From: Caldilineaceae bacterium bin5
GTDB taxonomy: Bacteria; Chloroflexota; Anaerolineae; Caldilineales; Caldilineaceae
DNA length: 64,000 bases
Direction: 5' to 3'
Assembly (NCBI GenBank): GCA_002238445.1
Contig: MPML01000001.1
Location: 124,001-188,000 of the forward strand
Shown here: positions 24,814 to 33,278 of the stretch, one piece after another
Layout: each line of letters opens with the position of its first letter
How positions within the stretch are numbered: the stretch's first letter is position 1
Program-made: the position numbers and the translations under genes
The notes under the pieces: generated by a model
Seen by the model: the letters and a program-made list of their open reading frames with translations, nothing else
Databases searched by the model: none
What the model was told of the DNA's origin: nothing

Positions 24814-25959
24814 CTAGCCCAGTTGCCAGGCATCCGTGTCGACCTGTTCGAGCCGGCCGCTGTCGGCGGAGCGCACGCCGGCGTCAAGTATCGCCATCAC
24901 TTCCAGATTGAAGTCCAGGTTCAGGGTTTGGTGTAGCGGGTCACCGGTTTGCAGCCGGTGGATAGACTCCTGGGCGATATCGGATCTGTCGGCCGGGAGC
25001 GGCTCACATTCGTGATACTCGGTGCGCCCGCCGCCCTTTTCTATTCGCACTTTTGGGGCCTGGCCGGCAGTTTCCTTGTCGACCACTAGCGTGCCCTCGG
25101 TGCCGTACACGATCGGGCCTGGTGACACGCCATGATCCAGGGTCGTCCATGAAGCCTCGCTGAGTGCCATTGCGTGGGGGAAGCGGACAATCATGGCGGC
25201 ATTATCTTCGGCATCGCCCCACTGGCTGTTCAGGTTGGCCCGCATTGCTATCACGCCGGTTGCAGGTTCACCCACCAGCCAGCGGGCCACCAGTGAGCCG
25301 TAACAGCAGTAGTCGAGCATGACCCCACCGCCGGCCGCGCTCTGATGCCACCAAGTTGCGCCTCTTTCAACGCCGGAGAGCTTGCGCGGTCGGGCCTGGT
25401 TGTCCTCGTCGCCGCCGGGATGGGAGACGCCCGCCCCCAGTGGACCCAAGTGGCCGCCCCGAAATTTGACCGTCAGCACGCGCCCGATGGCGCCACTGTC
25501 GATCAGCTCCTTTGCTTTGAGGGAAGCCGGTTGCCAGGTGGTGGGCCAGTTGACTATCAGTTCGATGCCGGCGGCCCGTGCAGCCCGGGCCATGCGCAGC
25601 CCGTCCCGAAGTGAGGCGGCCATCGGCTTCTCGACTATGACATGCACACCATGCTGCGCGCAGGCCTCCACCACGGCTGGATGTTGCGCGTTTTCGGAGC
25701 AGCAGATGACGATATCGATATTCTCCTGCTCCAACATCTCCTGGTAGTCGTCATACGCCTTTGGGAAACCCAAGTCGTCGAGTGCATGGCGCAGATTCCA
25801 GGCGCGGGTGTAGTGGGCGGATCGCAGTTCCGGGACCAGTGCGGGCGTGTCCGCGCAGGCCGCCAGTTCCGCCTGGGGGTGGGCGGCAAAGCGCTCGATC
25901 AGGTGGTTTATGTGCATGTGGGCGAAGCCAATGACGCCTATACGAAAGACCTTGGACAT
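24814..25959 (-). CDS. Gfo/Idh/MocA-family oxidoreductase
   Basis: A 381-residue protein. The Rossmann start is RIGVIGFAHMHINHL, the catalytic-region motif is VEKPMAAS, and the C-terminal domain includes MLDYCCYGSLVARWLVG. It should be an NAD(P)-dependent sugar or cyclitol dehydrogenase. The glycine-rich loop carries FAHMH in place of the usual GxxG, a variant seen in one branch of the family. It is upstream of and nearly adjacent to the PhyH gene. Confidence 0.85.
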   Translation of the reverse strand: MSKVFRIGVIGFAHMHINHLIERFAAHPQAELAACADTPALVPELRSAHYTRAWNLRHALDDLGFPKAYDDYQEMLEQENIDIVICCSENAQHPAVVEACAQHGVHVIVEKPMAASLRDGLRMARAARAAGIELIVNWPTTWQPASLKAKELIDSGAIGRVLTVKFRGGHLGPLGAGVSHPGGDEDNQARPRKLSGVERGATWWHQSAAGGGVMLDYCCYGSLVARWLVGEPATGVIAMRANLNSQWGDAEDNAAMIVRFPHAMALSEASWTTLDHGVSPGPIVYGTEGTLVVDKETAGQAPKVRIEKGGGRTEYHECEPLPADRSDIAQESIHRLQTGDPLHQTLNLDFNLEVMAILDAGVRSADSGRLEQVDTDAWQLG

Positions 25960-25990
25960 ATGAGTTTCTCCAAACAGCGGGGGATTTTGT

Positions 25991-26389
25991 CTACCTCGCC
26001 TTGATCACCGGCATGCCAAAATGCTCAACAAAGTGGTCGAAATCCCGATGGTTATGTAAGAGACTGTGGCCATTTTCTATTACGAAAGTGGGGAGCAAAC
26101 AATCGATAGTTTTGCGGACTGTAATACCTTGACGGCACAGGCTGCGGTAGTAATCAGCAGCTTTGATTGCGATCTACACACCGCCAATTGGGAAAACAGA
26201 AAAGCACAAAAGGGCCTCCCTATCACTTTCAAACTCTGACTGTGCACGAAAGCCCTGCAATACTTCGCACAGAATTATGTCACTCAGACCAATTTCCTGC
26301 CGCCCGATGACTTGTGACAGGAGGTGGGTCTGAGGTGTCGACTTACCTTTGAAGAATTCGATCCGGACCGAAGAATCAACTATCCACAA
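25991..26389 (-). pseudogene. VapC-like PIN-domain toxin interrupted by an amber codon
   Basis: Read through one TAG (26174-26176) the frame codes for about 132 residues, the normal VapC length. The first part is WIVDSSVRIEFFKGK...ILCEVLQGFR and ends in FPIGGV. The part after the stop reads IAIKAADYYRSLCRQGITVRKTID, then ENGHSLLHNHRDFDHF. All expected PIN acidic residues are present (IVDSS, CEVLQ, KTID, HRDFD). VapC toxins are RNases. The start is TTG 26389, overlapping the antitoxin by 14 bases. Either a recent nonsense mutation or a sequencing error explains it. Confidence 0.75.
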
Positions 26390-26600
26390 TAGACGAATCC
26401 ATTTCGGTTATATTGAGTCTCATAGCCTCCAAGTCGCCCTCCCAGTGTAATTTTCCGCGCAAGTTCAGCACTTCTTCCTGCGACTTCAGGCGCACGAGTA
26501 AGCGCAGGGCTTCTTCAATGACGGCCCTCTTCGTGGTCAGTCCTGTATAACGCATTGCCTTCTCCATCAATTCGTCGTTAAGTACTACATTGGTGCGCAT
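26376..26600 (-). CDS. VapB-like antitoxin
   Basis: A 74-residue protein resembling the VapB family whose N-terminus is a ribbon-helix-helix-like segment (MRTNVVLNDELMEKAMRYTGL, then KRAVIEEALRLLVRL). It should bind its own promoter and neutralise the adjacent PIN toxin through its C-terminal tail. AAGGAG lies 9 bases upstream of the start. The gene overlaps the interrupted vapC. The operator is probably the dyad at 26614-26645. Confidence 0.8.
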   Translation of the reverse strand: MRTNVVLNDELMEKAMRYTGLTTKRAVIEEALRLLVRLKSQEEVLNLRGKLHWEGDLEAMRLNITEMDSSIVDS

Positions 26601-26613
26601 GCCAACTTCTCCT

Positions 26614-26645
26614 TATACACATTGAAATCGGAATCTATGTGTATA
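26614..26645. promoter_or_regulatory. vapBC operator candidate: 9-bp inverted repeat
   Basis: TATACACAT (26614-26622) and its exact complement ATGTGTATA (26637-26645) are separated by 14 bases. The right-hand arm on the minus strand reads TATACA and may be the -10 box. It lies 14 bases upstream of vapB, where VapBC complexes usually bind. Confidence 0.65.
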
Positions 26646-26773
26646 GCATCATGCTTCAGGGCATTTTGCTCGGACAAATTACGCTGGAGGGACATTGCGG
26701 CCGCGCTGGTCCGAAATCTTCCGAGTAGTATTTTGGACAATACTGTGGTAGGAAGGCTGCGCTGACTCCATAG

Positions 26774-27883
26774 CTAGAAAGTCGTCCGCAAGGCCTGGGC
26801 GGTACCCGACTGCGCCGATCGGTAGGCGCCGTCGAAAATTTCGATGACGTGACGGGCGTGCTCTGGGGTCGATGTGGTAGCGGTGTCATCCCGGATCCAA
26901 TCGACGAGCTGCATCACGTCCTCGTAGACGTGCGCCTCCTCAAGGCCGCGGTGGTTGCCCACCACGTGCGGCAGCGATGCGTTCAGGTCGATCGCTTCTT
27001 CCAGCTCTCGGCCCGGATAGTCAAACGGTTTGCCATTCAGCATGCCGCCGTTGATGACACCTTCAGTGCCGAAGATCAGCGGCCGGCCCATATTGGGGAG
27101 ACCGCCTGCGGCCACACCGTAGACGAAGGCAAACAGGCTGTCGCCAAAGTCAAGGACCATCAGTGTATTGTCATCCATGTCGGTCGGCAGCATCTCGCCG
27201 TAAAACTCCCGCTCTTTCACACGTACGCCTGAAAAGGCGGTTACGCCTTTGGCGGGTCCAAGGATTCCCGTCATGGCGTGGAGGCCGTAGACTGTCATGT
27301 CGTAGAGCGGCCCGCCGCCGGGCTTGCGGAAGTACCAGGCAGGGTTGACGTTGGTCAACGGATCGTCGCCCCCGCGTACTCGCTCATTTTCGTGGTAGCG
27401 GCCGAAGGCAGCGCCAGTAACCGCCCAGGTCAGCATTCCCAGGGCACCCTCCCCAATCATCTCCTTGACACGTTGATGGGCCGGCCGCAGCATTTCGCCA
27501 GGACAGGAGACGACCTTGACTCCTTTGGCCGCGGCCGCGGCGATAAGTTGATCGGCTTCGTCCACGGTGGTGGTCATCGACTTGTTGAAATGGATGTGGA
27601 GGCCGGCATCGACGCACTGCATTCCCTGCTCAAAGTGGAGGCCGATGGGCGTGGCGATCGAAACTGCGTCCACGGTGCCGGAGTCCAGCAGTTCTTCGGC
27701 GCTGGCATAGAAGTTTGGCACGCCAAACCTGTTGGCGGCGGCCTCGGCCCTGTCCACGACTGGGTCGCACACGGCGGTGACGTTGACCCGGTCCTGCACG
27801 TCATCCATGGTCAGGTGGGGCAACAGCCCGCGAATAGAGATGCTGCCGGTTCCGATGATTCCCAAACGTACTGTGTCGGTCAT
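26774..27883 (-). CDS. Gfo/Idh/MocA-family oxidoreductase
   Basis: A 369-residue protein with Rossmann start LGIIGTGSISIRGLL. Where relatives have EKP it reads FNKSMTTT, keeping the lysine but losing the glutamate and proline. The C-terminal domain includes GGPLYDMTVYGLHAMTGILG. It is probably an NAD(P)-dependent sugar or inositol-type dehydrogenase with an altered active-site loop. The start at 27883 is chosen for fit to the family. It follows the epimerase gene at 27955 by about 70 bp. Confidence 0.83.
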   Translation of the reverse strand: MTDTVRLGIIGTGSISIRGLLPHLTMDDVQDRVNVTAVCDPVVDRAEAAANRFGVPNFYASAEELLDSGTVDAVSIATPIGLHFEQGMQCVDAGLHIHFNKSMTTTVDEADQLIAAAAAKGVKVVSCPGEMLRPAHQRVKEMIGEGALGMLTWAVTGAAFGRYHENERVRGGDDPLTNVNPAWYFRKPGGGPLYDMTVYGLHAMTGILGPAKGVTAFSGVRVKEREFYGEMLPTDMDDNTLMVLDFGDSLFAFVYGVAAGGLPNMGRPLIFGTEGVINGGMLNGKPFDYPGRELEEAIDLNASLPHVVGNHRGLEEAHVYEDVMQLVDWIRDDTATTSTPEHARHVIEIFDGAYRSAQSGTAQALRTTF

Positions 27884-27954
27884 TGTAGTGTTCTCGTCAT
27901 GGTGAGTAAGGACGTTAAGTTGTCGGACAGTGCTGCAAAACAATCAGAAAAGGG

Positions 27955-28842
27955 CTACGGCTGTCGCCATGACGTACAATGGCGCCAACCTACGGCCCGC
28001 TTGAGTTTGTCGCATTTCAAGAATGACTGGTGGCCCTCCAATTCCGCGGCCAGAGGCGCCAGAGGTGGGCTGAACTGTTCCACCAGTTCTCTTGTCGGTT
28101 CGAGAGCAGTTGTATCGTCGGCATTCAGAAAGTATACGTCATGGACGGGCAGGTCGGACGCGGCTTCCATCAGGAGGCGATGCGCGCTGGCGACATCCTC
28201 GCTCCCCACCCAGCAGTAGAGCCATGGACTCCAGCCGCTGGCCGGCTTGGCTTCAGCAGCCATCTGTTGGCGGCGTTCCGGCGGACAGACACCGGCGATT
28301 CTGGTTACATAGGTGCGAATGCCATAGGCCCGGCTGAATGACGCCAGAAGATCCTCCCCGGCTCGCTTTGAGAAGCTGTAGGAGTCTTCGGGATAGGTGG
28401 GATGTGTCTCGTCGATGGGTAGGAAGTCGATTGGAAATGGATTTGGGCTGATGCGGAATCCGTGACCCAGGGCACAGTTGCTGCCGGCCATCACAACGGT
28501 TTTGACGCCAGCCTCTACCGCAGCTTGCATCAGGTAGTAGGTGCCCAGCATGTTGCTCCTGAAGGTAGAGTCAAAGGGCACATTCGCCTCTTTCACCCGC
28601 TCCTGCATTGAAGGATGATCGGTCGGCCACGGCTGGGCGCCGATGTGCTGGATGGCATCTATGCCGACCACAGCCCGCCGGCAGTCCTCCCAGACGCTCA
28701 GATCGCCTTCGATCCAGGGAATTTGTGCAAACTCGGGTGCGGGGCGGCTGCGGGACATCAGCACCAACTCATATTCGTCCGCAAGTTGGCGGATTACGTA
28801 CGCCCCCAACTTACCGCTGGCGCCGGTGATCAGAACTCTCAT
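27955..28842 (-). CDS. NAD-dependent epimerase/dehydratase (extended SDR)
   Basis: A 295-residue protein. The cofactor motif is TGASGKLGAYV, the active-site region includes YSFSKRAGE (YxxxK reads as YSFSK), and IQHIGAQPWP and NMLGTYYLMQAA are typical of the family. It acts on a sugar or nucleotide sugar; uronate dehydrogenases share this architecture and would suit the sugar-acid genes downstream, but that is inference. It is the first gene of a minus-strand unit running into the Gfo/Idh/MocA gene. Confidence 0.82.
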   Translation of the reverse strand: MRVLITGASGKLGAYVIRQLADEYELVLMSRSRPAPEFAQIPWIEGDLSVWEDCRRAVVGIDAIQHIGAQPWPTDHPSMQERVKEANVPFDSTFRSNMLGTYYLMQAAVEAGVKTVVMAGSNCALGHGFRISPNPFPIDFLPIDETHPTYPEDSYSFSKRAGEDLLASFSRAYGIRTYVTRIAGVCPPERRQQMAAEAKPASGWSPWLYCWVGSEDVASAHRLLMEAASDLPVHDVYFLNADDTTALEPTRELVEQFSPPLAPLAAELEGHQSFLKCDKLKRAVGWRHCTSWRQP

Positions 28843-29259
28843 TTGTCTTCTTTCGCTGCCATTTCCGGACGAAGAAATTGTATCATGGCTGCAGAGGGGC
28901 TACAAAGCGGTTGGCCAGATGGGCCTGTCTGGAATTTCGAAAGCATAGACAGAGATAGTCACTTGGGACAGAGTGCTGCTCACGGCCGTTTAGCGCGACT
29001 AGAACGGCACGAAACAGGTCGGAAAGCTGCTTTGGTGTAGCCTCCATTCAGCGGTTGGGTGAGGCGGGCATTCTAGAGCTGAATACGTCTTTTCCAGGTG
29101 CTGAATCAGCCCGAAGGCTGACATTCGGTGAATGGCAGTTGCGTAAACAGCAGTACGGTCATGTTAATTGGAATTAAGCGTGGAAAGAGCGGGGAAGGAG
29201 GGAGCCGGAGGCCAGACATGTCATAGCATGCTGACCACCGGCCCCTTGTAGCCAGATTC
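28843..29259. other. Gene-free stretch with one small hairpin
   Basis: Between two minus-strand genes. The only clear structure is TCAGCC-CGAA-GGCTGA at 29106-29121, a 6-bp stem with a tetraloop, lacking a T-tract. No credible reading frame or promoter was found. Confidence 0.4.
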
Positions 29260-30033
29260 TCAGGACAGCCCCATATTGACCAGATTACGGTAGCTTATCG
29301 CCAGGCTCTCGAATGGGTCGCCGGGGCAGATATCCTGCTCCACTGCATACCATTCTACGTTTGCTTCACGGCAAGCGTTGAGGATTGCCGGCCAATTCAG
29401 ATTTCCTTCCCCTACTTCCATCATCAGATGATCCCGCCAGCCAGCCATCGCCATGTCTTTGAAATGGATAACTGGCATGCGGTCCTTGAGCCGCAAGATC
29501 CAGTCGCACACGTCGCCGCCCCCAAACTGTATCCAGTACGTGTCAAGCTCGGCCTGCACATAGCGCGGGTCGGTCTCGTCAAAAAGAATCTCCAGCCCGC
29601 ACTTGTCGCCGTAGCGCATGAATTCAAAGCTATGATTGTGGTAGCTGAAAGTCAGCCCAGCCTCGTGCAGTGTGCGCCCCACTTCTGTCGCTTCCTTGAT
29701 GAACTGATGTAGCCCCTCTTCACCGGATTCGATAAAATGGAACGGCATACTGCCTACTGCCACGTGCTTGCACTGCCAAAGGTGATGCTCTTCAATCACG
29801 GCGGAAATATCCTCCTGAAGGCGCTGCCAGGGGATGTGTGTGTTCACAATCGTGATACCGTGGTCGTCGCAGATCTTCTTGACGTCAGCCGGTGGGACCG
29901 GGCCTATGGCCGATATTTGGGCCGCGGTGTAACCGATTTCGCCGACCTTGGCGATCGAGTCTATGAATCCTTCAGTGGTTTTCGTAAAGTCTCGCACGGT
30001 ATACATCTGTGCGGCAAGCACGTTTTGACTCAT
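29260..30033 (-). CDS. Sugar phosphate isomerase/epimerase (xylose-isomerase-like TIM barrel)
   Basis: A 257-residue TIM-barrel protein of the AP-endonuclease-2/IolE/IolI superfamily. Metal-ligand segments are visible: SYHNHSFEF, ELDTYWIQFGG, VIHFKDMAM and YAVEQD. It probably isomerises or dehydrates a ketose or inositol derivative. The start is ATG 30033 with GAGGAG 7 bases upstream. Together with two Gfo/Idh/MocA proteins and an epimerase nearby it suggests inositol- or sugar-type catabolism. Confidence 0.85.
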   Translation of the reverse strand: MSQNVLAAQMYTVRDFTKTTEGFIDSIAKVGEIGYTAAQISAIGPVPPADVKKICDDHGITIVNTHIPWQRLQEDISAVIEEHHLWQCKHVAVGSMPFHFIESGEEGLHQFIKEATEVGRTLHEAGLTFSYHNHSFEFMRYGDKCGLEILFDETDPRYVQAELDTYWIQFGGGDVCDWILRLKDRMPVIHFKDMAMAGWRDHLMMEVGEGNLNWPAILNACREANVEWYAVEQDICPGDPFESLAISYRNLVNMGLS

Positions 30034-30170
30034 TTGAGTTCTCCTCATATGCGTTCATTGCCTGGATCTTGTCTTGTTACAAGGTTCAAGTAAACAATGG
30101 ATTAGCGGACATACGCAAGTTCGGGGGACTCTGTGGCGGCAAAGCCTGGTCGGGTCCGCAATTGTCTCTG

Positions 30171-30179
30171 TGGTACAAT
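30171..30179 (+). promoter_or_regulatory. Extended -10 promoter before the membrane-protein cluster
   Basis: TGG-TACAAT (TACAAT at 30174-30179) lies 62 bases before the first gene of the 30-37 kb cluster. No good -35 box is present. A small palindrome CTTGT-T-ACAAG at 30073-30083 lies further upstream, between the divergent genes. Confidence 0.4.
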
Positions 30180-30241
30180 TCTGCGCATATTTCCATGTAG
30201 CGGCCCACTCTTTCCGGAGACCGGGAGGGACTATATATTTC

Positions 30242-30523
30242 ATGAACAACGAGACTGTTGACGAGGTTCTTTTCGAAATTCGTCAGCGGAGGATGGTTCT
30301 ACCGGCGATTCTTTTTCTGGCTGGACACCGCCCGTTGGCATTCGCATTCGGACAGATTCTTTTGACGCTACAGCCGCTGGCCGCGCTTCTTGGCGCGGAC
30401 GGACTTGGTGCATGGGGCAGGCTTCTCTCCCAACCGGGCGGGCCTTCTGCGCTGACGGAAAGGCTGGAGGACCTGTTGAAGAATGAAGGCCGCCCAACTC
30501 GCGAGCAGGAAACTGAATTGTGA
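30242..30523 (+). CDS. Small protein of unknown function, first gene of the membrane cluster
   Basis: A 93-residue protein starting MNNETVDEVLFEIRQRR. The middle (LPAILFLAGHRPLAFAFGQ, then ILLTLQPLAALLG) is hydrophobic enough to be one membrane segment or an amphipathic hairpin. The C-terminal third is charged. I recognise no family. Its stop overlaps the start of the next gene (GTGA), so the two are translationally coupled. The shared operon is the only clue to its role. Confidence 0.6.
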   Translation: MNNETVDEVLFEIRQRRMVLPAILFLAGHRPLAFAFGQILLTLQPLAALLGADGLGAWGRLLSQPGGPSALTERLEDLLKNEGRPTREQETEL

Positions 30524-31149
30524 ACCATTTTCTGGACCCCGAACAGTTGGCCTCGGCATGGCGACAGCTTGCTGACACTGCTAACGAGAACGGCGAAACA
30601 CCCCTCTTCGCGCTTGGCCAGGACTCGCTATATCGGAATAGCTGGCTTAATCTGCTCGCCCTGAATCGCATCGCCGGCCAGAATCTGGGGCCGCAGCACC
30701 CGACAATCGTTGCCGGGGGAGAGAGTTGGCTCTGGCTGGTTGCCATGCATGTTTGGCGACCGGGAGCTGCTGCTTATGGACACGCGGTTGTAGCCGACTC
30801 GGACTCTGGTGTAGCGGGCGGACCAGAAGGCCATACGGAAGGTTTCGATGATGCCGAGCGTACCGTCCTTTTTGCGGGCGCAGACAGCGCTCTCTACACT
30901 GCTACGCTAAACCTCGCAGGGCAACGGCGTGATCGCGGCGCATTGCCGCCAGGCCTGGATTGGTCTACATCTATGTCAGCATCACCCGGCTTAGAAGGCG
31001 CGGATTTCGAGTTGCTGCCGGCCTTGATCACAGAGGAGATTATGCCCGAACCCACGGAACCAGGAGAGAAGACCTGGTTGCAGAAGGGAGAGCTTTGGGC
31101 TAGCGGGCTGCTGGCGCTCGCGCTTCTGATCGCCGCATTCTTCGGATAA
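30520..31149 (+). CDS. Single-pass membrane protein of unknown function
   Basis: A 209-residue protein. About 185 soluble residues are followed by a C-terminal hydrophobic segment (LWASGLLALALLIAAFFG) that reaches the last residue, making it tail-anchored with the N-terminal part in the cytosol. The segment QNLGPQHPTIVAGGESWLWL has no known match to me. The start is GTG 30520 overlapping the previous stop. It is followed after 6 bp by a polytopic membrane protein. Confidence 0.6.
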   Translation: MNHFLDPEQLASAWRQLADTANENGETPLFALGQDSLYRNSWLNLLALNRIAGQNLGPQHPTIVAGGESWLWLVAMHVWRPGAAAYGHAVVADSDSGVAGGPEGHTEGFDDAERTVLFAGADSALYTATLNLAGQRRDRGALPPGLDWSTSMSASPGLEGADFELLPALITEEIMPEPTEPGEKTWLQKGELWASGLLALALLIAAFFG

Positions 31150-31155
31150 CTGCAA

Positions 31156-31785
31156 GTGTTCTCTCCTCTCCCGGGCTGGACAAATCGAATCGGCCTTCTG
31201 GTTGCTCTTGCGTGCGCAATGCTGGTTATATCCGCCCGCTTCGGGTTGGCGATCACGCCGCTTGCCGCTGCGACCACGCTCTATGGCTGGGCAATGCTGC
31301 TGGGTGCGTTCGCACTGCTGCTGGGCATTGCCAACGCTCTCTGGTATCACCTGGTCCGGGTCCAACGCGGAAAGGGAGAGTGGCTGCTCAGTCTGCTGCT
31401 CCTTGTCGTTTTCGCGCTCGTTTTCGGGGCCGGCGTCTCATCGCCAGAAGGGTCAATCGGCCCGCTCACAGAGTGGGTCTTTGACGCCGTGTTGGCTCCG
31501 GGACAGGCAACGCTGTACGCGCTGACCGGCTTCTTCCTGCTGAGCGCGGCCTACCTCTATCTTCGCATAAATCGGCCTGGCGGCCTGTGGATTCTGGCCG
31601 GCGCCCTGCTGATGCTCCTGGTGCAGACACCATTTTTCTTCCAGTTTATGCCGGATGCACTGGTCGATCTGGTCGACTGGCTGCTTTCCTGGCCGGTGAT
31701 GGCTGCGATGCGGGGCGTTCTGATAGGCGGTGCGCTGGCCGTATTGTTCATCAGCATTCGCCTGATCGTGAAAAGCGTGAAATAG
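31156..31785 (+). CDS. Six-segment membrane protein of unknown function
   Basis: A 209-residue protein with about six hydrophobic segments (near residues 11-28, 41-64, 76-94, 113-136, 143-163 and 186-205). No signature of a transporter family is evident. The start is GTG 31156, 6 bp after the preceding stop. It is part of the cluster that ends with the MutL-like protein and the AAA/DNA-binding protein. Confidence 0.6.
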   Translation: MFSPLPGWTNRIGLLVALACAMLVISARFGLAITPLAAATTLYGWAMLLGAFALLLGIANALWYHLVRVQRGKGEWLLSLLLLVVFALVFGAGVSSPEGSIGPLTEWVFDAVLAPGQATLYALTGFFLLSAAYLYLRINRPGGLWILAGALLMLLVQTPFFFQFMPDALVDLVDWLLSWPVMAAMRGVLIGGALAVLFISIRLIVKSVK

Positions 31786-31871
31786 GTTCCATCTGGGGAT
31801 TCCGGCAGGGTACACTTTGGGATATCTTCGACTCTCGATCGTAGCAGACTGACTTGGAGAACGCAGCGCCA

Positions 31872-33278
31872 ATGGCGAAGTCCGACTGTCCACACTGCGG
31901 ACTCAGCAACCCAATCGATGCTCAGTTTTGTGTCCACTGCGGCACAATTCTGGCGCGCGCGCAGTTGCCGTCGGCGCACGCCGGCGAGACGACAGATGAG
32001 GCAGGCGCCGGCGCTGCAGACCAGGAAGAAGCGCCTCCCCCGGCAAACGCGGAAGAAACCGGGAACCACCCAGACGCCCGGGCTTCGGACCCTACTTACG
32101 CTCGCACGTGGCCGCATTCGAGCGGTGAAGAGGAGGATGGCGGCGAAGTTTCCGGCGAGGGGGAGCCGCAGATTGCTGCGTCACAGACTGATCCCCTTCT
32201 AACGGACCTTGGGGGGCTGCTTGAACCCGCGGATCCGATGGCTTTTGCGAGCTCTGGCCCCAGGGAATCCGATCCGTCGCGCAGCCCCTCGCAGTCGTTG
32301 ACCAGTGGACTGAACGTAAGTGAAGAAGAGCGCCGACAGTTGCGCCAGCTATATGCCGAGGATCTACCAACGGCAGTTGGCGCGAACCCGGATATGGGTC
32401 CCACCACAGCTGAGCCGGCAGTTGGCGGAAGCGGTCTGCAAAGGCAGCCCTGGCTGGAATGGATCCTGCTGCTCGGTTTGACCGGCGCGCTGCTGTGGGG
32501 ATCGCAGACTCCCACTGGCGGCAACGGTCCACACACCCTTCCCGGACTGGAACAGGCGCATCAGCATATAGATTCTTTGACTCCAAACAGCCCCATACTG
32601 GTGTACTGGGCCTACGACGCCGCGACGGCCGGCGAAATGGACCTTGTGGCGCAGCCAGTGATAGAGCATCTGCTCCACAAAAGGACGACGCTGATTGTCG
32701 TCAGCCAGTTGCCCGGAGGGCCGGCAGTGGCGCGACGAGTGATCGCCAAGGCCGAGGAATCAGTCCGACGGCCGGCCCGCGCCCAGGTTACAGCTAACCA
32801 GATCATTGAGGGAGGCTTTATACCCGGGGGCGCGGCCTCTCTGCCTCTTCTCGGCGTTGCCCCTTCTCGAACCTTGCCTGTCGACCCGGGCTGGGTTGAA
32901 CTCAGGGAACGGTTCAGTCTCGCCGGGCTTACCGAAACGGGGCCGGTGCTAACCCTGGTGATCGCCGCCCGCGCCGAGGACGTGCGGCGTTGGCTTGAGC
33001 AGGTGCAGCCTATAAACGACGGTACGGTTATCGCGGTAACCAGCGCGGTTGCCGACCCTGCGCTGCGCCCCTATCTGCACAGCGGGCAACTGGTGGGGCT
33101 GGTGAGCGGCTGGGACGGAGGCAGCGCTTATTTTCGCCGATTGGAGCGCACGCGCAGCATCGCCGAGCAGGTTCGCACTTCGAGACTGACCAACGGCCAG
33201 AACTGGGGAATCGGCATTCTGCTTTTCGTCATCCTGCTCGGAAATGTGGCCGGGCTGACTGAGCGGAGATTGACGTGA
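31872..33278 (+). CDS. Zinc-ribbon membrane protein of unknown function
   Basis: A 468-residue protein. Residues 6-23 form a zinc ribbon (CPHC...CVHC). A long acidic, Pro/Ser-rich region reaches about residue 190, followed by a membrane segment (WLEWILLLGLTGALLWG), a folded domain of about 230 residues (starting near ILVYWAYDAATAGEMDL) and a final membrane segment (GIGILLFVILLGNVAG). The middle domain should face outside if the zinc ribbon is cytosolic. ATG 31872 has GGAGA 11 bases upstream; TTG 31854 is the alternative. The stop overlaps the next gene. Confidence 0.65.
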   Translation: MAKSDCPHCGLSNPIDAQFCVHCGTILARAQLPSAHAGETTDEAGAGAADQEEAPPPANAEETGNHPDARASDPTYARTWPHSSGEEEDGGEVSGEGEPQIAASQTDPLLTDLGGLLEPADPMAFASSGPRESDPSRSPSQSLTSGLNVSEEERRQLRQLYAEDLPTAVGANPDMGPTTAEPAVGGSGLQRQPWLEWILLLGLTGALLWGSQTPTGGNGPHTLPGLEQAHQHIDSLTPNSPILVYWAYDAATAGEMDLVAQPVIEHLLHKRTTLIVVSQLPGGPAVARRVIAKAEESVRRPARAQVTANQIIEGGFIPGGAASLPLLGVAPSRTLPVDPGWVELRERFSLAGLTETGPVLTLVIAARAEDVRRWLEQVQPINDGTVIAVTSAVADPALRPYLHSGQLVGLVSGWDGGSAYFRRLERTRSIAEQVRTSRLTNGQNWGIGILLFVILLGNVAGLTERRLT

